Shown here piece by piece: positions 28,675 through 38,113 of a stretch of DNA of 64,000 nucleotides; position 1 is the first letter of the stretch, and every line of letters begins with the position of its first letter. The notes under the pieces were generated by a model that was not told the origin of the DNA, ran no database searches, and saw nothing but the letters and a program-made list of their open reading frames with translations. The translations under genes were made by a program, and so were the position numbers. This stretch comes from Streptomyces canus (GTDB lineage Bacteria > Actinomycetota > Actinomycetes > Streptomycetales > Streptomycetaceae). The stretch spans positions 372,001 through 436,000 of the forward strand of contig NZ_JAUSYQ010000002.1 in NCBI RefSeq assembly GCF_030816965.1, read 5' to 3'.

Positions 28675-28810
28675 GACCACAGTCGCTCCTTGAGGTGTTG
28701 CCGAAGGCCCCGCCTGTCTCAGGGGTGACCCCCAAGTGCCCACGAGATCGACCGATACGCGTGAAATGCGCGTTTGAAGCAGATCACCCACAAGTGAGCA
28801 GGGTTCTGGG

Positions 28811-29353
28811 TCAGCCGTCGGTGGTCCTGTCGACCAGCGCGCCGTACGCCAGCTGCAGCGCGTCCGCCCCGGCCAACGCGGCCAGCGCGCCCATCGCGGT
28901 GCGCGTCGCGCGAGGCCACAGGAGCTGTCCGGCGGTCAGGGTCGACGCCACCCAGACGCTCATGCAGAAGGGGCAGGTCATCAGCTCGCCCACCGTGTCC
29001 TTGCCGTTCCCTGGCTGCGCCTCCTCGTGCAGTTCGGCGGGGCCCTGCGGACCGACGTACGTCGTGAAGGGGGCGCGCAGCGGGCTCGTCACCGCTGCCT
29101 TGCTGATCAGCCGGCTGAGCCGGAACGTGGCCACCGAGGTCAAGAGCACGTCCCAGGGTTCCGGCCGGTCGGGCAGCGGGCGCCCGCGAAGGCGTACCGC
29201 CGCGGCCCAGCCCCCCGTGTAGGCGCCGAACGCCGCCATGGCCGTGAGATAGCCGCGCAGGGGCCGGTCGTGCGTGCCCGCGTAGCCGCGGCCCGTGCGC
29301 CGGAGGAACGCCTGTGCCCGTCGTCTCATGCGGTTGTCAGTCGGTGTGGCCAT
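28811..29353 (-). CDS. DUF1360 small integral membrane protein
   Basis: A 180-aa protein with about three hydrophobic segments (LTAMAAFGAYTGGWAAAV; LLTSVATFRLSRLISK; MTCPFCMSVWVASTLTAGQL). The CPFC-containing segment preceded by a flexible acidic stretch is typical of DUF1360 proteins, known from Bacillus spore-coat-linked and Streptomyces homologues; the molecular function is unknown. ATG 29353 begins MATPTDNR, before a basic Arg-rich region; the earlier in-frame ATG at 29464 adds only non-homologous residues. It lies 136 bp upstream of the ligase gene on the same strand and may be separately transcribed. Confidence 0.85.
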   Translation of the reverse strand: MATPTDNRMRRRAQAFLRRTGRGYAGTHDRPLRGYLTAMAAFGAYTGGWAAAVRLRGRPLPDRPEPWDVLLTSVATFRLSRLISKAAVTSPLRAPFTTYVGPQGPAELHEEAQPGNGKDTVGELMTCPFCMSVWVASTLTAGQLLWPRATRTAMGALAALAGADALQLAYGALVDRTTDG

Positions 29354-29630
29354 GGGCGGATCCCCGTCCTGATTCGTTCGATACCGATCCGGTTCCCAGC
29401 TCTCGTCCACCGCGCCGATCCGGTGCGGCCTTCCGTGACGATGTGGGGTGGGCAGCGCGTGCATCGGTCCGACGCGCGTCTGCGAAGGGTTCAGCTGCGC
29501 CCGGTCGAGGTGTGTCCGACCGGACTGCGTCGATCACCGGTCCAGCCGCTGTTTCCGTTCCAGATGACGTCGTCGCCTGCTCATGGCCAGCCGGGTCTCC
29601 CTCAGCACGCGCCGCAAACGAGGACGCTCA

Positions 29631-30230
29631 GCCGCCCGGCCGGACGACCGCGCACACAGCCGTCCGACGGGTCGCCAGGTGCGCGGTGCGCAGTTCCCCT
29701 GCCGCCAGCCGTTCCAGCAGCGTCGGGAGGTGGCGTCGGCCGTGCTGCTGGGCGCCCCGCACGGTCAGTGCCGTACGGCGGGTCCGTCTGGAGCCGCAGC
29801 TGCTGCTCCACCTGGTCGTACAGGTGGACCGGACTGTCGCTGCGCGCCTCCATGCCGACCGCCTCGATGCACACGCCGGGGCCGCGGCCTCCGGTGTGTT
29901 CGCGCAGTTCCTCGCCGACGTCGGTGGCCGTGCAGTCGATGACCTCGCTGCCGATGTGGCGCTGCGTCATCTCCGGACGTTCCGGGATCCGGTTCGATGG
30001 AGATCACCCGTTCCGCGCCGAGCACCATCGTGGCACGTGCCGCCATCCGGGCGACGGCGCCACAGCCCCGTACGGCCCCGCCGAGGTCGGCGCCCATCCA
30101 GCCGGTCGGCACCGCGTCGGACGCGAACAGCGCGCTGGTGTCGTCCACGCTTCCGGGACGTTGAAGGCCCCGTAGTCGCCGAAGGGCACGCGGACGTACT
30201 CGGCGTGGCTGCTTCTGCCCGGGCACCGTG
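29631..30230 (-). pseudogene. Decayed zinc-dependent (formaldehyde-dehydrogenase-like) alcohol dehydrogenase
   Basis: Three frames together spell parts of a long-chain zinc alcohol dehydrogenase. SHAEYVRVPFGDYGAFNVPE (about 30215-30158) comes first. After a frameshift, ALFASDAVPTGWMGADLGG then MAARATMVLGAERVISIEP follows, with most of the Rossmann glycine loop deleted. HIGSEVIDCTATDVGEELRE then GRGPGVCIEAVGME (about 29967-29830) comes next. After a further shift, RRHLPTLLERLAAGELRTAH ends at a TGA at 29631. The N-terminal zinc site is missing. With at least two frameshifts and two deletions it is non-functional. Confidence 0.8.
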
Positions 30231-30270
30231 ATGAGCGCCCGAGCGGGCGAGTCCCCCGGGATCGACGTGG

Positions 30271-30564
30271 TCAGGGCTTGGACACCGCGTGGCGCCCGGC
30301 CCTCCCGGACAGTGCGACGTGGCGAGAAGGCCGGGCGGGACCGGTGGGCCCGAGGCCCCGCAGGCACCGGCAGGCCATGGCCAGCAGACCCGTGAACACG
30401 GCCAGGAGCAGCAAGGAGGTCCACATGGGCCGGCTGCCGGGAGAATCCCCCATCGTCCAGGCTGACGATGCCGTCCACAGGACGACGCCGGCCGCGTAGA
30501 AGGCCCTGATGCGGCGCAGTTGCCTTGCGGCCCCGGCCGCCGTGGTGTCGTCGGTGTGTGTCAT
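30271..30564 (-). CDS. Small membrane protein, function unknown
   Basis: A 97-aa protein with two hydrophobic segments, AFYAAGVVLWTASSAWTMG and MWTSLLLLAVFTGLLAMAC, flanked by basic residues. The C-terminal tail is Arg/Pro-rich. ATG 30564 (MTHTDDTTAAG) is the likeliest start, but the ribosome site is weak and an in-frame start 10 codons upstream exists. I do not recognise the family. It sits between the alcohol dehydrogenase debris and the lipoprotein gene, on the same strand as the lipoprotein. Confidence 0.65.
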   Translation of the reverse strand: MTHTDDTTAAGAARQLRRIRAFYAAGVVLWTASSAWTMGDSPGSRPMWTSLLLLAVFTGLLAMACRCLRGLGPTGPARPSRHVALSGRAGRHAVSKP

Positions 30565-30657
30565 GCCGACCCGTGTACCCCGATCGACGCCCACCAGCCT
30601 GCGGACCGGGCACCGCGTACCGTCACGCAGTCGCGGTGTGCCTGCCTGACGAGCGGG

Positions 30658-31548
30658 TCAGTTCGTCTGCGAGCTCGTTCCGCTCTGCCGGGACACCTTG
30701 TCCGTCATGTCGACGGTGTCGGCGGACGGAGGCGCGGCAACGTCGACTTCGGTGCCGAAGCCGCTGAAGTCCATGACGACCTTCGCCTGGGCCTGCCGGG
30801 CGGATGTGCCGGCCCCGCCGGTCTGCGCGGCGTCCTTGACGGTCATCCGGATCTGCTGTCGGCGGGTGAGTCCGTCCTCGTCGATCCAGAGATCGACGGG
30901 CACGTTGTCGCCCAACTGCGCACGCAGCTTCCGCTCTTGGGCCGAATCGCCCTCGGCCAGCTTCGACAGGTCGAGATCGACCCGGTAGTGCGTGGTGGAC
31001 ACACCGTTCACGGTATCCTCGCCCACCTTCCGCACGTCCTTCTCGGACAGGGACTTGGTGTAGGCGAAGGAGTTCGCCGGGTCGCTCATCGCGGGGCCAC
31101 CGGTGCCCTGCGAGCGATTCAGTCGCTGCAGGTCCACCTTCATCCAGCTCCTGCCCTCGGGCAGTTGGCCGCTTGCCGCGGGGGGCTTCTGGTACAGAAC
31201 CTGGTTCACGATCCGCTGTTCGAGCTGCTGGCCGCCCTGGCCCAGCCGCATCCGGCTCGTACCGTCTTGCAGGTCCAGCACGCCGGAACCGGTGATCGTC
31301 TCGCTGTTGCCGCCCGCCTCGACAGTGGTCGCCAGCTTGATACGGGCCGTCTTCGCCTGCGTGGTCTTCTTGTTGGTCGCCTGGACCACCTGAGCCGGCG
31401 AGGACTGCGGCTGTCCCTGTGAGGCGGACCGATCCGCGCTGTCGGCCCCGCTTGACCCGTCGTCGCCGCATCCCGTCAGCAGGGCGACCGACACGATGCC
31501 ACCGACGCCCAGAGCGGCCGAGCGAGAGGTACGTAAGGACGGTTTCAT
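30658..31548 (-). CDS. LppX/LprAFG-like lipoprotein
   Basis: A 296-aa predicted lipoprotein. The signal is basic (KPSLRTSRSA), then hydrophobic, with the lipobox LLTGC, followed by an Asp/Ser/Gln-rich linker. The body (VVQATNKKTTQAKTARIKLA, GVLDLQDGTSRMRL, DLWIDEDGLTRRQQIRMTV) has the two-layer repeated strands of the LppX_LprAFG family, in which characterised mycobacterial members bind lipids at the cell surface. ATG 31548 follows a GAAGGG element. It is divergent from the coiled-coil/winged-helix gene across a 298-bp region in which I see no clear operator. Confidence 0.88.
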   Translation of the reverse strand: MKPSLRTSRSAALGVGGIVSVALLTGCGDDGSSGADSADRSASQGQPQSSPAQVVQATNKKTTQAKTARIKLATTVEAGGNSETITGSGVLDLQDGTSRMRLGQGGQQLEQRIVNQVLYQKPPAASGQLPEGRSWMKVDLQRLNRSQGTGGPAMSDPANSFAYTKSLSEKDVRKVGEDTVNGVSTTHYRVDLDLSKLAEGDSAQERKLRAQLGDNVPVDLWIDEDGLTRRQQIRMTVKDAAQTGGAGTSARQAQAKVVMDFSGFGTEVDVAAPPSADTVDMTDKVSRQSGTSSQTN

Positions 31549-31846
31549 CACGCCTGACATCCCTTCATCACCTTCTGGTGCCAAAAGTGCTGCGTACCAC
31601 CGGATGCCCCACCCACAGCCCGGCATACGCGGACGCCGACGGTCGTGTGCCACACCGGACGGCCTGCTGGTGCGGCATACGTACGGAACAAGACATGTGT
31701 CCTGCGTACCATCACTACGACAGCGCGTGCGGCAGGAACTGCCACCGCACCAGCGGAGGCAGGCGAGACAGCACGCCCCATTGGATGTCGCGGAGGCCGC
31801 AGGCGCGCGCACCGCGGGCCAAGGCCCCAGGAAGAGGTGCGAGCCC

Positions 31847-32461
31847 ATGTCCGAAACCGCCCCCAACACCACCGAGTTGACCTCCCAGTACAGCACCCAG
31901 GTGGCCGGTGACCTCGAACGCAACCTCAAAGAACAAGAGCGCCTCAGCGGGGAAATCGAAGCACTCCAGGGTCAGTTGGCGGCTCTGCGGCACGACCACG
32001 CAGTCCTGCTGAACATCCAGCAGGTCCTGGGCACCCCGACGACAGCCGATTCGCCATCCACCCCGCCAGGCGCAGTGGTGCCCGCTCCTCGTAAGAAGGC
32101 CGCCGCCTCGGACGGGCGGAGGGGCACCCGGAATTCGGCCGAACAGGCCGGAAAGCGGACCGGAAAGAAGGCAGCCGCCAAGGCTTCGACCGTGCGGTCG
32201 GGGCCCACCCTCGTCGACCTTGTCCGAGAGCATCTGGCCGACCAGAGGGAACCCCGCTCGGCGGCCGAGATCTCCACCGCGCTGGGCCGGCAGCACCCCG
32301 AGCGCACGATCAAGGCCACCGTCGTGCGCACCACACTCGAGGGACTCGTGGCCAGGAACCAGGCCCAGCGCACCAAGCAGGGGACCTCGGTCTTCTACAC
32401 CTCACTCGACGCGAGCGAAACTGCCACGCCGACCGAGGACAGCTCCCAGCAAGCGGACTGA
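31847..32461 (+). CDS. Coiled-coil / Lys-Ala-rich linker / winged-helix protein
   Basis: A 204-aa protein in three parts. Residues 10-70 (AGDLERNLKEQERLSGEIEA and LQGQLAALRHDHAVLLN) are a heptad-patterned coiled coil. Residues 75-130 are low-complexity Lys/Ala/Arg-rich (RKKAAASDGRR, GKRTGKKAAAKA). Residues about 135-190 (TLVDLVREHLADQREPRSAA, then a recognition-helix-like TIKATVVRTTLEGLV) look like a winged helix. A DNA-binding role is likely: the linker is nucleoid-protein-like and the last domain is HTH-like. The ATG at 31847 has GGAAGAGG upstream; frames further 5' are shadow. It ends 35 bp from the convergent PAP2 gene. Confidence 0.82.
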   Translation: MSETAPNTTELTSQYSTQVAGDLERNLKEQERLSGEIEALQGQLAALRHDHAVLLNIQQVLGTPTTADSPSTPPGAVVPAPRKKAAASDGRRGTRNSAEQAGKRTGKKAAAKASTVRSGPTLVDLVREHLADQREPRSAAEISTALGRQHPERTIKATVVRTTLEGLVARNQAQRTKQGTSVFYTSLDASETATPTEDSSQQAD

Positions 32462-32496
32462 ACGAACGCGGTGCCGAGGCTCATGCCGAGGCTCAT

Positions 32497-33111
32497 TCAG
32501 CGGGTCGGCCGTGAGGGGCGGAAACCGCCCCCGCCCCGTCCCTGCCAGCCGGCGGCCGCGAGGACCGCGGCCGCCGCTCCGGTGCCCAGTACGGCACCGG
32601 CGACCACGTCGCCCGGATAGTGCACCCCGGTGTGGATCCGCGAGTAGCCCACCGCGCAGGCCAACAGGCCCAGCGGCACCGTGGCGACGGGAAGCGCGGG
32701 CCCCACCGCCGCCGCGAAGGCGACCGCGGACGCCGTGTGCCCCGAGGGGAAGGACGCGGACTCCGGCATCGGCACGTGCCGCCCCGGAAACGGCGAGTCC
32801 TCGGCCCGGTGCGGACGCGGTCGGCGTACCAGGCGCTTGCCGAGCATGTTCGCGCTCGCCGAGGCGACACCGATGGCCGCGACTCCGAGGGCGGCGGCAC
32901 GCCGGGGTCGCCCGGGGCACAGGGCGAGCAGTCCGGCGATCGTGAACGAGATCTTGGAGTGGTCCGCCGCGGCCGACAGCCGGCGCAGGGCGTAGTCCAG
33001 GGCCGGTGTCCTGGTGACCGTCACGGCCTCGTACAGCGCCTGGTCGAGGGCGGCGAGATCCCGCAACAGCTCGCGGCAGGTTCGCTGTTGGGGCTGCGGT
33101 CGGTCAAGCAT
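32497..33111 (-). CDS. PAP2-family membrane phosphatase
   Basis: A 204-aa membrane phosphatase with the three-part PAP2 signature: KRLVRRPRP (K-x6-RP), FPSGHTA (PSGH) and SRIHTGVHYPGD (SR-x5-H-x3-D), with about five hydrophobic helices. It acts on phosphorylated lipids such as phosphatidate or undecaprenyl diphosphate at the membrane. ATG 33111 overlaps the stop of the upstream lipid-kinase gene by 8 bp, so kinase and phosphatase are made together. This supports a lipid phosphorylation/dephosphorylation pair. Confidence 0.92.
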   Translation of the reverse strand: MLDRPQPQQRTCRELLRDLAALDQALYEAVTVTRTPALDYALRRLSAAADHSKISFTIAGLLALCPGRPRRAAALGVAAIGVASASANMLGKRLVRRPRPHRAEDSPFPGRHVPMPESASFPSGHTASAVAFAAAVGPALPVATVPLGLLACAVGYSRIHTGVHYPGDVVAGAVLGTGAAAAVLAAAGWQGRGGGGFRPSRPTR

Positions 33112-34453
33112 CGCTCTGCTCCTGGTTCTTGACAGCCGGGAAGGGAGTCCGTTCGAGGGCCAGTCGGACGACACGGCGCCAGTCGACGGACGGGGCAGTG
33201 TACGGCGCGCCGGGACGGTTTCTCGGTACCCGAACCCGCAGTGCCTTGGGGCGTACGGTGCACACGACCGGCTGGGGCAGCAGCAGCGCTTCGCCGTCCA
33301 CGGCCACCGGGATGGTCTCCGCGTCGGCCTCGACGACCACCCGACGCGAGGTCAAGGAGGTGATCCCGCTGGCGCGTTCGCCCCGCAGCGCGAGTTCGGC
33401 GGCCTGCGCCGCGCCCTCGATCCGCAGACTGATCACACCGAGTCGGCCTCCGTCCAGGTGGGATCTTCGTCCGACGCCCATCGGGCCGGCCTGCACGTAG
33501 GGATTGTTGCTCACCAGCAGCGCGTGCGGGGCTTCGAGGCGCTGGTCGTCCGCCGTGGCGGTCAGCTGTGCTCCGGCCTCGCCGGCCAGCAGGTCCGGCA
33601 GCAGTTCGAGAGTGGTGGACGCCTTGGCCTCGCGGTACTCGGGCTTCTGCACGATCTCCGCGTACATCCCGAACGAGACCGTGTTCACGAAGGGCCGACC
33701 CGCCACGTCGCCCAGATCGACACGGATCTCCACGCCGTGGGAGAGAGCCTTGAGACCGCTTGCCGGATCGTCGCGGTCCAGACCCAGGTCCATCGCGAAG
33801 TGGTTGTGGGTCCCGGCGGCGAGGACCACGAACGGCACTTCGTGTTCGGCGGCCACCGCCGCCACCAGAGCCTGGGTGCCGTCACCACCGGCCACGCCGA
33901 GCAGATCCGCGCCCTCCGCGACGGCCTGGCGAGCCAGCGCCGCCGGATCGGGGCTGTCGGCCACGTCGAGCAGGATCACCCGGGCGCCCAACGCCTCGGC
34001 CCGCTCCACAAGGCCGTGCTCGGCGACCTTTCCGCCGCCCGACAGCGGATTCATGATCAGCACCGGTCTGCGGGGCGGCCGGACCGGATGCGAGTGCATG
34101 CCGCGGGGTGACCGCAACCGACGCAGTGCGCTTCTCGCGCAGGCCAGTGCCGCCGCCCACAGGCCCAGCGCCGCCGCCGCGAACGGCCACAGGCCGGACA
34201 CCGCGTACAGGACCAGGACGGCGACAGGCGCGGCGACTGCCAGCAGGGCGCCGCACACACGCGCCACACCCCGATGTGCCAGAGCCCACCAGATACCCGC
34301 GCCGGCCAGGGCGAGCCCCACCAGCCCCAGCAGCGGGAGCAGCCACCGGCCCGCGGCCACGACCGCCGTGACCACCCCTGCCAGACAGAGCAGAGCCAGC
34401 CGGGCCAGCGTCCGCGCCGCGGTACCGGAGCCGTCCGGCTCCACCTCATTCAT
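33104..34453 (-). CDS. Diacylglycerol kinase-family (YegS/DagK-type) lipid kinase with N-terminal membrane segment
   Basis: A 449-aa protein. Residues about 15-110 contain four hydrophobic helices (ALLCLAGVVTAVVAAGRWLL; LVGLALAGAGIWWALA; CGALLAVAAPVAVLVLYAV; FAAAALGLWAAALACA). The soluble part starts at RRPVLIMNPLSGGGK and has the nucleotide motif VAGGDGTQALVAAVA plus VLAAGTHNHFAMDLGLDRDD. It ends with the beta-domain (VVEADAETIPVAVDGEALLL) shared by DagK and YegS. It probably phosphorylates diacylglycerol or a related lipid at the inner face of the membrane. It is translationally coupled to the PAP2 phosphatase gene. Confidence 0.92.
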   Translation of the reverse strand: MNEVEPDGSGTAARTLARLALLCLAGVVTAVVAAGRWLLPLLGLVGLALAGAGIWWALAHRGVARVCGALLAVAAPVAVLVLYAVSGLWPFAAAALGLWAAALACARSALRRLRSPRGMHSHPVRPPRRPVLIMNPLSGGGKVAEHGLVERAEALGARVILLDVADSPDPAALARQAVAEGADLLGVAGGDGTQALVAAVAAEHEVPFVVLAAGTHNHFAMDLGLDRDDPASGLKALSHGVEIRVDLGDVAGRPFVNTVSFGMYAEIVQKPEYREAKASTTLELLPDLLAGEAGAQLTATADDQRLEAPHALLVSNNPYVQAGPMGVGRRSHLDGGRLGVISLRIEGAAQAAELALRGERASGITSLTSRRVVVEADAETIPVAVDGEALLLPQPVVCTVRPKALRVRVPRNRPGAPYTAPSVDWRRVVRLALERTPFPAVKNQEQSDA

Positions 34454-34538
34454 CGTCCGGGTCGCCTCTCACGGATCGGTGGCCCAACGATCTCATGCTG
34501 TTGCTCTCGCTGCCGGTGCCGCCCCGGCCCCCTGTGGT

Positions 34539-36197
34539 TCAGCGGGTCACGACGTGCCGCTCGTCGGGGACGCAGTGGGTCATGGTCAGGCCCTCGACAT
34601 CGCGCGGAGGGTTCTTGCCGAGGTTCGACAACCGCTTGCGGTCCTCGTCGGTGAGGTCCTGGCCGGCCAGCGGCTCAAGCCCGGCGACGTCCTCCGGACT
34701 GATTCCGAGCCCCTCGCCGACCCGCAGGCCCAGGTCGTTCTCGACCAGCAGGAAGTGCCACACCATGCGCTCCTGTACGGGCCGGTCGCACTGGGCGATC
34801 AGGTCGGTGAGGTTCTTCACCAGGTCGTCGCGCTCCCACTCCTCCAGGAGCAGGTACCGCTGGCCCGCCTGCAGGTAGTCGTTGGTGCGAGGAATGCGCT
34901 TGCGTGTGAGCCGGCCGTGGATCTCCGGGCCCTGTTCGTCGTGCGTCGGGTACTGCGCCTCGCGCAGGCCTCCGGTGATGGACGGCTCGTAGTTGACGTG
35001 CGGGTTCTCGCCCGCGCCGTCCACGTGGTACGTCATCTGGCCGTCGCGCTGGTTGGTGCGCACGTCGGCGTTCTTGGCCTGGTTGACGGGGAGCTGGAGG
35101 TAGTTCGGGCCGACCCGGTGGCGCTGGGTGTCGCTGTAGGAGAAGGTCCGGCCCACCAGCATCTTGTCGTCGGAGAAGTCCAGTCCGTCGACGAGGACGC
35201 CGGTGCCGAAGGAGATCTGCTCGTTCTCGGCGAAGAAGTTGTCCGGCATCCGGTCGAGCACCATCCGGCCCACCGGCTTGGGCGGGAACTCCTGCTCGGG
35301 CCAGGTCTTGGTGTCGTCGAGCGGGTCGAAGTCCAGCTCGGGGTGGTCGTGGTCGTCCATCATCTGGACCAGCAGCTCCCACTCGGGGTACTCCCCGCGG
35401 GCGACCGCCTCGTACAGGTCCTTGGTGGCGTGGCCGAGCGAGTCGGCCTGCACGTTGGCGGCGTCCTCCTCGGTCATCGAGCGGACGCCCAGCTTGGGCA
35501 TCCAGTGGTACTTGACCAGCTTGGTCTCACCCTCGGCGTTGACCCACTTGTAGGTGTTGACGCCGAAGCCCTGCATGTGGCGGTAGTCCGCGGGGATCCC
35601 ACGCGGGCTGAACAGGTTGACCAGCATGTGCATCGACTCCGGTGTCTGCGACATGAAGTCGAAGATGCGGCGCGGCTGCTGCTCGAAGGTGACCGGGTCG
35701 GGTTTGAGGGCGTGGATGACGTCCGGGAACTTGATCGCGTCCCGGATGAAGAAGACGCCCAGGTTGTTGCCCACCAGGTCCCAGTTGCCGTCCTCGGTGT
35801 AGAACTTCACGGCGAAGCCACGAGGGTCACGGGCGGCCTCGGAGGAGTCGCGCCCACCGATCACGGTGGAGAAGCGAACGGCCAGGTCGGTGCGCTTGCC
35901 GCGGTCCTGGAACAGTTTGGCCCGGGTGTACCGGCTGATCGGCTCCTCGCCCCAGGCGCCGTAGGACTCGAAGTAGCCGTAGGCGGTCACACCGCGAGCG
36001 TGTACGACACGCTCGGGGATGCGTTCCCGGTCGAAATGGCTGATCTTCTCCAGGAACTGGTAGTTCTCCAGCGTGGCGGGCCCGCGGGCGCCGACGGTGC
36101 GCTGGTTCTGGTTGTCGTGGACCGGGTGGCCCTGGCGGTTGGTGAGCACCTTGCGGTCGTCCGCCGGAGCGGGACCGGTACCGGACACATCGGTCAT
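34539..36197 (-). CDS. Haem catalase
   Basis: A 552-aa monofunctional haem catalase. The distal His lies in [17 protein letters not shown] near residue 60, the catalytic Asn in [15 protein letters not shown] near residue 130, and the proximal Tyr in [14 protein letters not shown] near residue 340. It is longer than the roughly 485-residue small-subunit catalases, with an extra C-terminal stretch after [16 protein letters not shown] 36197 has GAGGAG 9 nt upstream. The enzyme removes hydrogen peroxide in the cytoplasm. It stands alone; the DUF5133 gene upstream is on the same strand, 111 bp away. Confidence 0.95.
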   Translation of the reverse strand: MTDVSGTGPAPADDRKVLTNRQGHPVHDNQNQRTVGARGPATLENYQFLEKISHFDRERIPERVVHARGVTAYGYFESYGAWGEEPISRYTRAKLFQDRGKRTDLAVRFSTVIGGRDSSEAARDPRGFAVKFYTEDGNWDLVGNNLGVFFIRDAIKFPDVIHALKPDPVTFEQQPRRIFDFMSQTPESMHMLVNLFSPRGIPADYRHMQGFGVNTYKWVNAEGETKLVKYHWMPKLGVRSMTEEDAANVQADSLGHATKDLYEAVARGEYPEWELLVQMMDDHDHPELDFDPLDDTKTWPEQEFPPKPVGRMVLDRMPDNFFAENEQISFGTGVLVDGLDFSDDKMLVGRTFSYSDTQRHRVGPNYLQLPVNQAKNADVRTNQRDGQMTYHVDGAGENPHVNYEPSITGGLREAQYPTHDEQGPEIHGRLTRKRIPRTNDYLQAGQRYLLLEEWERDDLVKNLTDLIAQCDRPVQERMVWHFLLVENDLGLRVGEGLGISPEDVAGLEPLAGQDLTDEDRKRLSNLGKNPPRDVEGLTMTHCVPDERHVVTR

Positions 36198-36308
36198 GAT
36201 CTGGGGCTCCTCAGGTTCTCGGCAGGTGACAGCCCTCGGCACAGCGGGCAGCCGCCGACCGGTGTTCGGCGGACCACCCGAGTACCCGGTCGGCTCGTGC
36301 CACTCACG

Positions 36309-36539
36309 TCACGCGTCCGCCATCAGTGCGTCGTCGTCGGGGCGGGCGCCGGACAGCTGACGGCGGGCAGCTGCCAGGGCGGAGTCGATGTCACGGGTGC
36401 CCGTGGCGATGCACAAGGTGTAGGACACATCCTCGAGGCGCTGACGCGCCCCGGCGCTGCCCTCCTCCGCGTGCAGAACACGCAGCGCCTCGTAGCGCTC
36501 GAGCAGGTCGGTCAGCAGGGCGGGGTGGGCCATGAGCAT
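36309..36539 (-). CDS. DUF5133-type small protein
   Basis: A 76-aa protein, MLMAHPALLTDLLERYEALR then LEDVSYTLCIATGTRDIDSA. It is mostly helical with a conserved Cys, matching the short Streptomyces DUF5133 family whose function is unknown. ATG 36539 has GGAGGAG 7 nt upstream; an ATG two codons on is also possible. Homologues are often near stress-response genes, and the catalase gene is next on this strand. Confidence 0.8.
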   Translation of the reverse strand: MLMAHPALLTDLLERYEALRVLHAEEGSAGARQRLEDVSYTLCIATGTRDIDSALAAARRQLSGARPDDDALMADA

Positions 36540-36844
36540 GATTCGCTCCTCCATCTGCGCAGGGGAGTGAGGGCGGTCTCATCCGCCGCGTCACTCGGAC
36601 TGTCGCGGGAGAGGCCTCGGCGGACACACCAAGGAGGGCCGCATTCGGCCGCTTCCGCGGTGGGCCTGTGATCCCAAGCACCTGCCGCCCGTCTGCCCGG
36701 GCGGCCCCGGCCCAAACCCGCCTCCCGCTCAGCCCTTCTCAGCACGAGTCCACCTGCACCTCCGCCATCAGCTGTTCCCGGCGCGGGCCGCCCGGTGGGT
36801 GTGCCAGTCGGCAGACGTCGGCCGTGCGGGCGCGCACGTCGGGG

Positions 36845-37246
36845 GGGGATCAGCACCGCGGCCTTCGGCCCCGACGGCACCCGGCTGGGCGTGGGCGTCG
36901 TCCTGGGCCGGGTCAGCCTCGGGGGCGGCGCCGCGCGGGCGCGCCTCGGCGTGCTGGACGGCACCACGTCCGACCCGACGACGGACGGCCACCGGCGCGG
37001 TCACCACGCTTGCCTTCTCCCACGACGGACGTACGCTCGCCGTCGCCGGATCGGCCGGCAGCCTGCACCTGTGGGACCTGACGTCCCAACGGCTCCTAGG
37101 GACCACACTCCCCGAGGAGATCAGTGCACTCCCGTTCGGCCCCGACGGCACGCTCAGGTCCTCGCCGGGCATGCGTGCCTCCATGCGCCCGGCGCGGAGG
37201 TTCCGGCCCACGGGCCGAGCGTGCGGGACGGCGATGTCGGCGGCTG
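36845..37246 (+). pseudogene. C-terminal WD40-repeat remnant
   Basis: One frame gives ISTAAFGPDGTRLGVGVVLG then GRVSLGGGAARARLGVLDGT. About 36985 it shifts by one base to TGAVTTLAFSHDGRTLAVAG then SLHLWDLTSQRLLGTTLPEE and FGPDGTL. These are consecutive WD40 blades like the C-terminal propeller of large Streptomyces WD40/nSTAND proteins. The WD of one blade is lost (SLGGG for SLWDG), a G8 run lies at the 5' end, and the tail degenerates before a TGA at 37244-37246. No start codon or upstream domain remains. Confidence 0.75.
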
Positions 37247-37281
37247 ACGGCCTCGGTCTTCCGTCTGCTCTCGTGCCCGGG

Positions 37282-38046
37282 TCAGTCCCGGCGGGCGTCG
37301 ACGTCGCCGTTGATCGTGGTCAGCGTCATGGTGTGGTTCCGGTCGGCGCGCTGTGCCGGGACGGCCACCGTGGCGCGGCCGTTGTCGGTGGAGGCGGTGA
37401 CCCGGTAGGCCGGGCTGTCGTGGGGCACGGTGACGTCGACCGAGCCGTTGACGGTCGCGGCGCTGACGCCCGACGGGACCGCGGCACATCCCACCACCAC
37501 GTCGCCGTTCGTGGTTGCCGCGTGCACCCGCTCCGCTGTCACGCTCGTCGCGCGCACCGAGCCGTTGCGGGTGGACAGCCGTATGTCGGCGTCGTCGCGT
37601 CCGGAACGGGTCACCGTCACATCGCCGTTGACGGTCGTGATGTCCAGCGCGGCGGCGACGCCCGCCACGTCGACGCCGGCGTTGCGGGCGGTGGCCGTGA
37701 CGCTCACAGCGTCGGGGATTTCCACGTACGGCATCCGCGGGCAGCCCTCGTCACCCGCGATCCGGTCGGCGCACGACAGGTCGAGCGTCCACAGCTTCCC
37801 GCGATGGGACCAGTGCTCGTCGACGCGGTCGTCGACGGTGACGCCGCGGCCGTCGGCCGGGCGCAGCCGCAGGCCGTTGTCGGTGGCGATCATCAGGTGG
37901 TCACCGGAGCCCGCCACGCGGAAGGTTCCCTCCGCCTGCGGGCCGCCGGATTCCCCGCCGTCGTCGTCGCTGCACGCCCCGGCGAGAGGCAGCAGCGCCA
38001 GAACCACCATCAGGCGCGTCCGGCGCCGTGTCGGCATCGCCTTCAT
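37282..38046 (-). CDS. Secreted lipoprotein with DUF4097-type beta-helical repeat
   Basis: A 254-aa protein with a basic start (KAMPTRRRTR), a hydrophobic stretch and a lipobox-like LAGAC, then an Asp/Gly-rich linker. The body repeats short strands each carrying N-G-[DS]-V or a variant (TTVNGDVTVTRSG; STRNGSVRATSV; TTNGDVVVGCA; ATVNGSVDVTV; STDNGRATVAV; TTINGDVDARRD), the DUF4097/adhesin-like right-handed beta pattern. ATG 38046 has GAGG about 8 nt upstream. Such proteins are surface-exposed; the ligand is unknown. Confidence 0.85.
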   Translation of the reverse strand: MKAMPTRRRTRLMVVLALLPLAGACSDDDGGESGGPQAEGTFRVAGSGDHLMIATDNGLRLRPADGRGVTVDDRVDEHWSHRGKLWTLDLSCADRIAGDEGCPRMPYVEIPDAVSVTATARNAGVDVAGVAAALDITTVNGDVTVTRSGRDDADIRLSTRNGSVRATSVTAERVHAATTNGDVVVGCAAVPSGVSAATVNGSVDVTVPHDSPAYRVTASTDNGRATVAVPAQRADRNHTMTLTTINGDVDARRD

Positions 38047-38113
38047 ACAGCCTCGGATGCCCCGGTTCGCCCCAGCCATGGCAGAGACGGACGGCGGGGC
38101 CGAACCGTCCGGT

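Noticed and set aside
31496..31846. In-frame 5' extension of the coiled-coil/winged-helix gene
   Set aside because: The extension overlaps the divergent lipoprotein start, is Arg/Pro/His-rich, and a good ribosome site precedes ATG 31847.
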